Shown piece by piece: positions 51,735-60,168 of a DNA stretch of 60,913 nucleotides; position 1 is the stretch's first letter, and the number at the start of each line of letters is the position of its first letter. The translations under genes were made by a program, and so were the position numbers. Source of the DNA: Neoluteolibacter marinus (lineage in GTDB: Bacteria > Verrucomicrobiota > Verrucomicrobiia > Verrucomicrobiales > Akkermansiaceae); contig NZ_JACZFQ010000106.1 of NCBI RefSeq assembly GCF_014904755.1, positions 1-60,913 on the forward strand, read 5' to 3'. The notes beneath the pieces are model-generated. The model had not been told where the DNA came from. It searched no databases and saw only the letters and a list, made by a program, of their open reading frames with translations.

Positions 51735-54340
51735 ATCGCGGTTCTCGACCTCCTCGACCGCCTGCAGGCCGCGGCCATCCCGGCGATCAGGAGAAGCAGC
51801 GACGTCGACGGCTCCGGCACCCCGGGAATCTTCGGCGTCGCGTCGTCATCAACCGGCTCCAGGCCGTGCTTCTTGTACTGCTCCTCGGTTTCCAGCACCA
51901 CCGCCCCCGACACGCGGGTGACCAGCTGGTAGCGGGCCGCCAGCGCCGGCCGCTCCGCTTCGGGCACTCCGGAAAGCGGCGAATCGACCGCCTCGATCGC
52001 CCACTGCCGGGCAAGATGATCCCACACCGGCGCCCCGAGTTCGGATGGCGGGGTGGCCTGGCGGCGCCAATGCCAGCCGATCTCCTCGCGGCCCGACTCC
52101 AGCCCCTTCAAGAAGGCGGTCAGATCCTTCCGCGGGTCCAGCAGCACCGGCCCGCGCCGCAGCGCTCCACCGCGGTAGATGGTCTCCGCCAGGCGGTTCG
52201 GCCCGGGCACCGCCATCACCGCGTGGATCTCCGGCACCCGCGCGCCGCGTTCGATCACTTGCAGCAGGGCCTCGGCCTGAGACAGCCCGACCGACTGCGG
52301 ACCGTGCAGCCAAACCACCGCACCGACCTCCCCGGACTTCGCCCGCCGCAGGGCCTCGCGCAACGCCGGTTCGTTGTCGCGGCCGCCGGAGAAGCGATGC
52401 TTCCTCAGCTGCGCGGGGCTGATCTCCGTGGCGTCGTCGTTTGCCAGCATCAACTCGAAAGCCCCTTCGGGGAAGTCATCGAGAACCGAGCCCACGATCC
52501 AGTCCTTCGCCTCCCGCATCGCGGCCGAACCGTCGATCACCAGCAGGATCTTCCCCGCGGGACCGCGGGTCAGCGTCTTCGGTCCGCGGATCAGGAACCG
52601 CTCCTCCGCCTCCGCAAACTTGTCCTCGCACCAGACCTCCGGCGATGCCGCGTCCGGAACCGCTCCCGTCCGCACCACCACCTTGCCCTCCATCACCGCC
52701 GCGGGGGAAAGGCTGAGCGTCATCGACTGGCCCTCGCCGTCCTCGACCGAATGGCGGTCCGCCTTCCCTTTCTCCAGCACGTCGAATTTGCCGTCACCCT
52801 GGATCCACAACGCGTGCTCCAGCCCGTCCACGGTCCCGAAGTTCCGTTCGATGATCCGCGGCATCTCCCACATCCCCCCGTCGAGGGCGGCGGTGATGCC
52901 GAAGCGGATCTTCATCTCGCCCTCCGCCGGCACCGGAAAGCACTGGACGAGGAGGGTGTCCGGTCCCGCCATCGTCACCAGGACGGGGTCGCGGCGCTGG
53001 ACGACCGCGATCTCCTTGTAGGCCGCCTTCACCTTCGCCACTGAACTGAACGCCGCCTCGCGGGGCTCGCCGTTCACCCACAGGGTCAGCCGCGACACCC
53101 GCCCCCCGCGCGGCATCAGCACCTGGCAGCGGGCCTCGCGGGCTTGGCGCGAGCCATTGTGGAAAACCATCGTCCACTCCCCATAGCCAATCCCCGAGCG
53201 GCCATCGACATGACCGTCGAAGCGCGACTGGGCGAGGTCGAGGTCCTTGATCCGGACCGCCACCTGATCGCCGCCGAGACCGTCGTCGAACTGCATCTCG
53301 CGGAAGTCCCCGCCCCGCCCGAAGGATTCCGAGCGCATCATGCGGGGGGGCCTGAGCGAGTTGAACGGTTTCCCGGTGACCCGGAAGAACACGTTCCGGG
53401 CATCCTCGTTGCGGGCCATCCGGCTGACGTTGTCGAAGCCCAGCATCTGCCACCCGTAGCGCAACCAACCCGAGACATCGGTCCCCATCGCACCGCTACG
53501 AGAGCTCTCGTAGCATGCCCGCAGCAGGACGCGCTCGGAGTGGAAAATCCGCAGGCGGGCGATCGCGGACCGCTCGCTCGCGCCGCCCGCTCCGGCCATG
53601 CCGAGGTTTCCCCGCGTCCAGACCGCGGGCCCCTCGAGCACCAGCAGCGCGACGATCGCTGCCGCCAGGCCGGTCCGCCAGCCACGGCGGTAGGCCGCGG
53701 GGTCATGTGATTCACGGCGCTGCCGCCGCCCGATCCGCCAGGTCCACAGTCCGGCCATCACCGGGGTCAGGGAAAGCACCCCGATCCCGAATAACAACGC
53801 GATCAATGTCAGCGGCAACAGCGGCAGGAAGAGCAGCGCATAGAAGACGGCGATCACCACCGTGAACCCCGCCGCCAGCCCCTTGCCGCGTTCGCTTCCC
53901 CGGGGAGCCCCCTTCAGGATCCAGGCGTTGACCGCCGGCACGGTCGCGACCAGCATGGCGTGCCACCAGGTCGCGATCGGATCGAAGAACACGCTCCCGC
54001 AGAAAACCGACGCGCCCTCGATGAGCAGCACCGCCAGGGGAAGGACCACTCCCCAGGTCCAAAGCCAGAAGGGCTTCATCTCCTTCTTGCGCTTTTCCGG
54101 TACCGCCGGGTGGCTCATCGCCGGGACCGGCCGGTAGCCGGCGTCAAGCCTGCCGAGGATTCCCTCCAGCTGAATCAGACCGATGCCGTCGGCCATCTCC
54201 TTCTCCGCCTCCTCGTGGATATGACGCATGAGGTCCGCCTTCAGATCTTCCGCGTCCTCGCCGTCGAAGCCCTCCCGTTTCGCGCGGTCGTGGAGATAGT
54301 CGGCCAGGCGCAGCTCGGCTTGGGTGGTCCAGGTTTTCAT
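51731..54340 (-). CDS. HAAS-like/VIT-domain membrane protein with PEP-CTERM tail
   Basis: 869 residues. N-terminal 1-70 is helical and acidic (L-R-L-A-D-Y-L-H, E-D-A-E-D-L-K-A-D-L-M) like the HAAS domain found next to PadR regulators. About five spans follow (92-235). Then a VIT domain: R-Q-A-R-E-A-R-C-Q-V-L-M-P-R-G-G and W-V-N-G-E-P-R-E-A. Next a von Willebrand-like stretch with I-L-L-V-I-D-G-S-A-A-M. The C-terminus carries V-P-E-P-S, a hydrophobic helix and an R-rich tail, the PEP-CTERM exosortase signal. 12 bases after the PadR gene. Probably an envelope or surface protein. Confidence 0.75.
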   Translation of the reverse strand: MKTWTTQAELRLADYLHDRAKREGFDGEDAEDLKADLMRHIHEEAEKEMADGIGLIQLEGILGRLDAGYRPVPAMSHPAVPEKRKKEMKPFWLWTWGVVLPLAVLLIEGASVFCGSVFFDPIATWWHAMLVATVPAVNAWILKGAPRGSERGKGLAAGFTVVIAVFYALLFLPLLPLTLIALLFGIGVLSLTPVMAGLWTWRIGRRQRRESHDPAAYRRGWRTGLAAAIVALLVLEGPAVWTRGNLGMAGAGGASERSAIARLRIFHSERVLLRACYESSRSGAMGTDVSGWLRYGWQMLGFDNVSRMARNEDARNVFFRVTGKPFNSLRPPRMMRSESFGRGGDFREMQFDDGLGGDQVAVRIKDLDLAQSRFDGHVDGRSGIGYGEWTMVFHNGSRQAREARCQVLMPRGGRVSRLTLWVNGEPREAAFSSVAKVKAAYKEIAVVQRRDPVLVTMAGPDTLLVQCFPVPAEGEMKIRFGITAALDGGMWEMPRIIERNFGTVDGLEHALWIQGDGKFDVLEKGKADRHSVEDGEGQSMTLSLSPAAVMEGKVVVRTGAVPDAASPEVWCEDKFAEAEERFLIRGPKTLTRGPAGKILLVIDGSAAMREAKDWIVGSVLDDFPEGAFELMLANDDATEISPAQLRKHRFSGGRDNEPALREALRRAKSGEVGAVVWLHGPQSVGLSQAEALLQVIERGARVPEIHAVMAVPGPNRLAETIYRGGALRRGPVLLDPRKDLTAFLKGLESGREEIGWHWRRQATPPSELGAPVWDHLARQWAIEAVDSPLSGVPEAERPALAARYQLVTRVSGAVVLETEEQYKKHGLEPVDDDATPKIPGVPEPSTSLLLLIAGMAAACRRSRRSRTAI

Positions 54341-54352
54341 GAAAGTAGCGGC

Positions 54353-54775
54353 TCAGGTTCGGAGGATTCCGTCAGATGGGGCGGTTGCGGGGATTCCGGA
54401 TGAAGGGCTCGTGAAATCGACGTGACCGCCGAGTCCCGCCACGCCCTTTGCCATTTCGGTGAAGTAAGCCTGCATCTCCTCGCCCACCGTCCGCCCCGCG
54501 GCGGTGAGGCGGTAGTATTTCCGGGCCGGACCTTCGCTCGACTCCTCCAGGCGCGTCACCACCAGGCCCTGCTTCTTCAGGCGCGACAGCAAGGGATAGA
54601 TCGACCCTTCGGCCACCCCGATCCCCGGAATCGCCACCAGCGTCTTGACCAGCGCGTAGCCATAACACTCGCCGCCGGCCAGGGCCTTCAGGATGCAGAA
54701 ATCGAGCACGCCCTTGCGCATCTGGACGGTCCAGTTGTCAAAGAGTTCTCCTGCGGATGTGCCGGGGTCAGCCAT
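54353..54775 (-). CDS. PadR-family transcriptional regulator
   Basis: 140 residues from ATG 54775. Winged helix with the family signature: L-D-F-C-I-L-K-A-L-A-G-G-E-C-Y-G-Y-A-L, E-G-S-I-Y-P-L-L-S-R-L-K-K-Q-G-L and R-K-Y-Y-R-L-T-A-A-G. The tail is helical. Overlaps no other gene; 8 bases from the upstream secreted hypothetical. Regulates its own operon in known cases, so control of the VIT gene is likely. Confidence 0.9.
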   Translation of the reverse strand: MADPGTSAGELFDNWTVQMRKGVLDFCILKALAGGECYGYALVKTLVAIPGIGVAEGSIYPLLSRLKKQGLVVTRLEESSEGPARKYYRLTAAGRTVGEEMQAYFTEMAKGVAGLGGHVDFTSPSSGIPATAPSDGILRT

Positions 54776-54783
54776 GACTAGTG

Positions 54784-55206
54784 TCAGCCATTCCAGAACC
54801 GCAGCGGAGGATCCTGCTCGTGCTGGTAGGGCCAGTTGAGATCGAGGTCGCCGCGCAACTCGCCGTCGCCGAAGACCTTCACCGAATGCTCCGCCGGACC
54901 GGGCACGATGCGGCAGCTCCCCCAACGCCGGGCCTCGTGATCGAGGTACTGCCACAGCCAGGGGCCTCCCGGTTTCCTTGAGTAGAAGTCGACGGTGTAA
55001 GGCTCGCCGCCGTTGTCCCAGCCGTTCCAGGACTGGGTCACCAGGCACTCGGTGCCGTCCGCGAGGGTCACCCGCGCCAGCACATCGTCCGTCCCGGGCT
55101 GGACGAGCATCAGGTAAAATCCCGCGAACCCCGCAACAAGTGCCGCCAGACAAATCCAATCCCACCTCCGCAATCGAGGGGCCATCGGGAAAAATCGAGC
55201 TTTCAT
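54784..55206 (-). CDS. membrane-anchored hypothetical protein
   Basis: 140 residues from ATG 55206. One N-terminal span (I-C-L-A-A-L-V-A-G-F-A-G-F-Y-L-M-L) puts the rest outside. The remainder is beta-rich, with T-V-D-F-Y-S-R-K-P-G-G-P-W-L-W-Q-Y-L-D-H-E-A and a W-N-G ending. No known domain. It lies 8 bases before PadR and is probably part of that operon. Confidence 0.5.
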   Translation of the reverse strand: MKARFFPMAPRLRRWDWICLAALVAGFAGFYLMLVQPGTDDVLARVTLADGTECLVTQSWNGWDNGGEPYTVDFYSRKPGGPWLWQYLDHEARRWGSCRIVPGPAEHSVKVFGDGELRGDLDLNWPYQHEQDPPLRFWNG

Positions 55207-55343
55207 GGTGGAATGTGCACCGGGCCCCAGAGCTATCTTGCATCGCAAGGTATCCGGCAAGCCAATTCTTCGATCCACGATTCGCCACCCCGGGGTTGCA
55301 GGAACGTGCCGGAGGACTAGTCTCGCCGCCTTTTCCCGGAATC

Positions 55344-56198
55344 ATGGCCATCACCACCATCCTCACCCACCCCGGCGGCGCCCATAAGGACGAGCTGCTC
55401 GCCTGTTGCCTGCTCGTCGCCGTCCACGGGGTCGAGATCGTCCGCCGCGAGCCGACCGACGCGGACCTGGCCGATCCCGCGGTGGCCGTGGTCGATGTCG
55501 GCGGCGAACACGCGCCGGAACGCCACAACTTCGACCATCACCAGTTCCCCGCCGACCATCCGCCGGCCTGCGCCCTCACGCTGGTCCTCCAGCACCTCGG
55601 CATCTACGAGGACGCCCGTAGCTTCTGCGACTGGCTCGAGCCGGCCGAGTGGTTCGACACCCGCGGCCCCAATGTCACGGCCAAGTGGCTGGGCGTCGAC
55701 CGCGAGACCCTCGCCAAGCTCAACTCGCCCGTCGACGTCACCCTGCTGCGCCGCTTCGCCAAGTCATCGCGTCTCGGGCCCGGCGACGTGATCTGGGAAA
55801 TGATGCGCTACATCGGCCAGGACCTGCTCGATTACGTCAGTTCCCTCCGCCAGCGCCTCGACTTCATCGCCCGCCATCTCGAGCTGTGGACGGTCGCCGG
55901 CTGCGAGATCGCCTTCCTGCCGCGCACCGAGCCGATGCCCGACGAACCGTCGTCCGGCATCGGCCGCTACCTGGAATCGATCGGCAAGGCCAAGGAAGTC
56001 GCCGCACTGGTCTATCCGGACCGCCGGGGCAGCGGCTACGGCCTGTCCCGCAACAATGACGATCCCCGCTTCGACTTCACCCGGATCGACGGGGAAGACG
56101 ACGTCCACTTCGCCCACGCACGGGGATTTGTGGCAAAAACGTCAGCTGCCGCGCCGGAACGGCTGCGCCAGCTGCTGGAATTGGCCCGGGTTGAGTAG
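55344..56198 (+). CDS. MYG1 family protein (DHH-like metal-dependent hydrolase)
   Basis: 284 residues from ATG 55344. Starts T-I-L-T-H-P-G-G-A-H-K-D-E-L-L-A-C-C-L-L, then V-V-D-V-G-G-E and N-F-D-H-H-Q-F. The H-x3-H-K-D-E and N-F-D-H-H-Q motifs match MYG1/GAMM1, a family with a DHH phosphoesterase-like fold. Eukaryotic MYG1 has reported 3'-5' RNA exonuclease activity; the bacterial role is not settled. Single gene; divergent from the PadR operon. Confidence 0.75.
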   Translation: MAITTILTHPGGAHKDELLACCLLVAVHGVEIVRREPTDADLADPAVAVVDVGGEHAPERHNFDHHQFPADHPPACALTLVLQHLGIYEDARSFCDWLEPAEWFDTRGPNVTAKWLGVDRETLAKLNSPVDVTLLRRFAKSSRLGPGDVIWEMMRYIGQDLLDYVSSLRQRLDFIARHLELWTVAGCEIAFLPRTEPMPDEPSSGIGRYLESIGKAKEVAALVYPDRRGSGYGLSRNNDDPRFDFTRIDGEDDVHFAHARGFVAKTSAAAPERLRQLLELARVE

Positions 56199-56298
56199 GT
56201 CGCCGCGGGGATCGGGCCGTTAGAAGTGACGGAAGCGTCACGCGGCCCCGCTTCGTCGCGCCGGGAGGTGTCGGTATCGACTCGCAGCCTCCGGCGCG

Positions 56299-59200
56299 AT
56301 GCCTTCCTACACCGACCCTACCCATCCCCCTCTCCGCACCCAGGAGTGGTTCCGCGTGGCCGTGGCCTGCGTGACGAATATCTCGATTCTCGCGGCTCCC
56401 TGCCATGGTTTTTCGGACTTCGTCGCGCTCCCCGATTACAGCATGGGGGGCGATTTCATGCTCGCCGCCCTCCTGCCGGAGCGCGGTGACGTCGTGCTCG
56501 ACGCCCATGGTGGCGCTTCCACCCAAGCCGCCGGATTCTTCGAATGGCACACGCCGGAACGGCCCGCCTTCTGGATGTCACCTGAGCCCGCGGGTGTCCG
56601 CCCGGGCGACCTGCTTTCGACCTGGGAGTCCCCGGCTCCGGAATCCCTGCCGGCCCCCGCGGTCACGCCATCCACCATCCAGGTACCGTGGATTCCCGGC
56701 GAAGTGCCATCCGGCAGCGACCCTGCTCCCCGGCAAGGCAACTTCGGCGCCCTGCCGATCGAACAGGAGTCCGGCGACTGCGTCGTCTTCGGCGAAGTCG
56801 CCTCCGGACTGGACCCGGTCCCGGGCGCCCGCGTCGAGATCCTCGGCACCGGCCGCATCGCCGAAACCGACGCCCAGGGCCGCTTCCGGATCGAAGGCCT
56901 GCCCGCCGGCGACTTCACCGCGGACGCCTCCGCCCTCGGCTACTCCGGCCAGACGCTCGGCGTGAGCGCCAGCCCGACCACCCCCGCGGAACTGCGCTTC
57001 AACCTCACCGAGAAGCCGGTCGATGGCGGCAACGAGGAGTACATGCTCGAGGAAGAGAGCATCGTCGGGGAGTACCAGGAGAGTTCCCAGGGCGACCTCT
57101 TCATCAATCTCGAGACCAGCCAGACCATCACTTCCGGCATCGACAAGGCCGAGTTCTCGCAGAAGAACATCAGCGATGCCGCGGGCGCGGTCGGCAAGAT
57201 TTCCGGTGCCAACATTGTCGGCGGCAAGTTCGCCGTGGTGCGCGGTCTCGCCGATCGCTACGTCACGACCCTCTTCAACGGTGCGGCCATTTCTTCCGCC
57301 GACCCTTCGCGGAAAGCCGTCCAGCTCGACATTTTCCCGACGGTTGCCCTGCAGGGGATCGACATCGCCAAAACTTATGTCCCGAGCCTCCCCGGCGACT
57401 TCGGCGGCGGCACGATCAAGATCCAGTCCCTCAGCATCCCGCAAGAGCGGGTCGCCGAGTTCAAATACAAGATGACCTGGAACTCGAACCTGGAGGACCG
57501 GATGCTCGTCCATCCGAACCGGGATCTCGGCTTCTGGGGAGACGCGACGCAGGCGATCCCCGACAACCTGCTGTGGAACGTCGATGCCTTCGGGAATCCG
57601 GTATCCTTCAACTCCGGCGGCAACCGGGTCACCCCGAACAACAACAACCGCAACCAGGCCCAGCAAGCGGCACAGGTTGCCGTCGGCCGCGAGCAACAGG
57701 CCCAGGCGGACGCGGCCCTGGAGGGCGTGCGCCGCCTCCACCAATCGCAGTCTTTCATGCCTAAGGTCGAGAAGCCCGAGGCCGGGGAAAGCTTCTCGCT
57801 GGTTTACGGCGACCGCGTGGAGCTGGAGAACGGCGGCGAATTCGGATTCATGGCCGCCTTCCAGCGCTCGAGCAGCGACGAGGTGAATGCGGCCGGTCCC
57901 GAGAACCGGCTGACCTCTCCGGCTCGCTCCTGGACCGAGGAGAGCTATGCGCGCGAGGTCGACTGGTCGGTCTACGTCGGGGCCGGCTACCGCCCGAACG
58001 AGAACCACGAGTTCACCGCGACTTATTTCCACAAGCAGATTTCCACCGACGAAATCACCCACGGCACGGACTTCCAGATCCAAGGCAGCGATGTCTACGG
58101 TGCCTTCGCCCGCAATGACGCGGTGATCAACCGCTACGGTGCATCGGCGGTCTACAACAAGGAGTTCTGGACCATCGACCCCATCGTCCGCGACACCGAG
58201 ATCCTCCAGTTCGGGGGCAGCCACAAGAATGATATCGGCACCAAGCTGGCGTGGGGGATCACCAGGTCCACCGCCCGCGAGTCGCGCCCGCACTCCAGCA
58301 CCTTTCAGAACGGCATCCTCGACTTCACCGATCCCCGCATCGCCGCCGAAGCCGCCAACAACCCGGACTTCGTCTACAACCCTTCGCTCGGCCAGATCTC
58401 GACCATCGAGTACCAGACCTTTGTCAACGACGGCAACGGCAGCCAGGACTCCGCCCGCTCGACCCAGTTCATCGACGAAACCAGCCTCGAATCGTCGATC
58501 GACCTCACCCAGTCGATCTACTTCTCGCAAGACAAGGAGGACGGTCCGCGGCTCGATTTCTCCTTCGGTGGCAGCAGCCTGAGCAAGGACCGTGAACAGC
58601 AGGGCCGGGTGTATCTCCTCAAGACCGCGAGCTGGGAACGCTGGGTGGCACGCAACACCCCCAGCTGGTGGCCTTCGGACGGATCGATCGCACCCTACTC
58701 CCCCGGCATGCCGCTTGCCGCGACCACCATGCCGGACGGCAGCGCGATCCCGGGAGGCTTCGGCACCCTGGGAGAATACTTCGCCGCCAACCCCGACGCC
58801 CTCGTCGATTTCTTCAACGGCTACGGCAACGAAGGGATCGGACGCATTCCGGGAACCGGCACTGCATCCAACAGTGCGAACTACGTCCAACCGGACGCTC
58901 CCTACTACGTCAACGGATCCGGACTCGAGGTGCGCAATGTCGACAGCGAGCTGGCGCTGACCGGGCTCTACACGTCCGCCACCTTCTACGCCGACAACTG
59001 GCGCTTCGGCGGTGGTGGACGCTGGGAGAAGGAAACCAAGAGCTACGAGGTCGCCGCCGATCCGCTCACGCGCCTGCTCCCGGACGACCCGACCCGTGTC
59101 GGGGAAGTGACCACCTCCGCCTTCATCCCGTCGCTCCTCGCCGGGGTCGACCTGATTCCCGACAAATCCTGGATGAACTTCGCCTGGTCGCGGACCGTCG

Positions 59201-59961
59201 CCCGTCCGACCTTCCACGAATTCCTGCCGATCGAATCGATCGACCAGGAAACCGGGATCATCCGGCGCGGCAACCCGACGCTCGGAGAGACCAGCATCGA
59301 CAACCTGGACCTTTCCCTCGACTACGTCTTCAGCGACACTTTCAACGCCCGCGCCTCCCTGTTCCACAAGACCTTGACCGATCCGATCGTCGTGGTCCAA
59401 CGCGTCGACCAGGGAGTCAACAGCAACACCTACATCAACGGTGATTCCGGTTCGATCGACGGCTTCGAACTCGAAGGTGTCTGGAGACAGAAGGATGGAC
59501 CCTTCTCAGTCAGCGGCAACTACACCTACATCGACTCGACGTTGAAGTATCAGGTGAACCAGGGCATCCAGGTCACCGACCTTGAGACCCGCTTTCCCTT
59601 CCAGCCCAGCCAGATCCTGAACCTGACGCTCGGCTGGGCTCCCGAAGACGGCCCGTGGAGCGCGTTCCTCACCACCAACTTCACCGCGGAGTACCCCACC
59701 ATCCTGCGCAGCGATCCGAACGCTTACGACGTTTGGCTCAACTCCCAGCTCACCCTCGACCTCGTGGTCGCCCGCAAGTTCGAGTTCGACCAATTCGACG
59801 CGACCCTGACTTTCGGCGTCAAGAACCTCCTCGACGGCACCCTCGACTACGAATACCGCGGCGGTGGAACCAACGGCAGTACCGGCCCCTATGACGGCCT
59901 CGTTTACACCCAGGATTCCCCTGGCAGGTCGTTTTCCCTCGAGCTCAAGGCACAGTTCTAA
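56299..59961 (+). CDS. large TonB-dependent receptor with carboxypeptidase-regulatory-like domain
   Basis: 1220 residues. N-terminal hydrophobic signal (about 18-40, A-V-A-C-V-T-N-I-S-I-L-A-A-P) sits after an extended start; start choice is uncertain. A variable linker (40-158) is followed by a beta-sandwich (about 160-240, G-A-R-V-E-I-L-G-T-G...T-D-A-Q-G-R-F-R-I-E-G-L-P-A-G) of the CarboxypepD_reg type. Then come a plug (V-V-R-G-L-A-D-R-Y-V) and a barrel ending L-E-L-K-A-Q-F. The plug lacks the strict ZnuD-type pattern of the other receptor. It is followed by a beta-helix-like secreted protein, so an uptake or display pair is likely. Confidence 0.85.
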   Translation: MPSYTDPTHPPLRTQEWFRVAVACVTNISILAAPCHGFSDFVALPDYSMGGDFMLAALLPERGDVVLDAHGGASTQAAGFFEWHTPERPAFWMSPEPAGVRPGDLLSTWESPAPESLPAPAVTPSTIQVPWIPGEVPSGSDPAPRQGNFGALPIEQESGDCVVFGEVASGLDPVPGARVEILGTGRIAETDAQGRFRIEGLPAGDFTADASALGYSGQTLGVSASPTTPAELRFNLTEKPVDGGNEEYMLEEESIVGEYQESSQGDLFINLETSQTITSGIDKAEFSQKNISDAAGAVGKISGANIVGGKFAVVRGLADRYVTTLFNGAAISSADPSRKAVQLDIFPTVALQGIDIAKTYVPSLPGDFGGGTIKIQSLSIPQERVAEFKYKMTWNSNLEDRMLVHPNRDLGFWGDATQAIPDNLLWNVDAFGNPVSFNSGGNRVTPNNNNRNQAQQAAQVAVGREQQAQADAALEGVRRLHQSQSFMPKVEKPEAGESFSLVYGDRVELENGGEFGFMAAFQRSSSDEVNAAGPENRLTSPARSWTEESYAREVDWSVYVGAGYRPNENHEFTATYFHKQISTDEITHGTDFQIQGSDVYGAFARNDAVINRYGASAVYNKEFWTIDPIVRDTEILQFGGSHKNDIGTKLAWGITRSTARESRPHSSTFQNGILDFTDPRIAAEAANNPDFVYNPSLGQISTIEYQTFVNDGNGSQDSARSTQFIDETSLESSIDLTQSIYFSQDKEDGPRLDFSFGGSSLSKDREQQGRVYLLKTASWERWVARNTPSWWPSDGSIAPYSPGMPLAATTMPDGSAIPGGFGTLGEYFAANPDALVDFFNGYGNEGIGRIPGTGTASNSANYVQPDAPYYVNGSGLEVRNVDSELALTGLYTSATFYADNWRFGGGGRWEKETKSYEVAADPLTRLLPDDPTRVGEVTTSAFIPSLLAGVDLIPDKSWMNFAWSRTVARPTFHEFLPIESIDQETGIIRRGNPTLGETSIDNLDLSLDYVFSDTFNARASLFHKTLTDPIVVVQRVDQGVNSNTYINGDSGSIDGFELEGVWRQKDGPFSVSGNYTYIDSTLKYQVNQGIQVTDLETRFPFQPSQILNLTLGWAPEDGPWSAFLTTNFTAEYPTILRSDPNAYDVWLNSQLTLDLVVARKFEFDQFDATLTFGVKNLLDGTLDYEYRGGGTNGSTGPYDGLVYTQDSPGRSFSLELKAQF

Positions 59962-59973
59962 TTCATCTTCGCC

Positions 59974-60005
59974 ATCAGCCGGCGGGATTTCCCGGACCGG
60001 CTGAT
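59974..60005 (+). terminator. hairpin between receptor and secreted beta-helix protein
   Basis: ATCAGCCGG (59974-59982) pairs with CCGGCTGAT (59997-60005), with an inner GGGATTTCCC. It starts 12 bases after the receptor stop. The following TCTCC is not a U-tract, so it may attenuate or protect the mRNA rather than stop transcription fully. Confidence 0.5.
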
Positions 60006-60168
60006 TCTCCGTGCCTTGTGGACACTCGGAGCAATCTGTCAGAGACCTCGAACTGGGTCGAAATCGACACAGAAAAACACTCTAGCGGGGCCTTGGGAGG
60101 AGCAAGCCTGCGCCGTCCCCCGACTCCCGGGGACCCTGTCCAGACAGCACCATCGTACGACTGAATCC

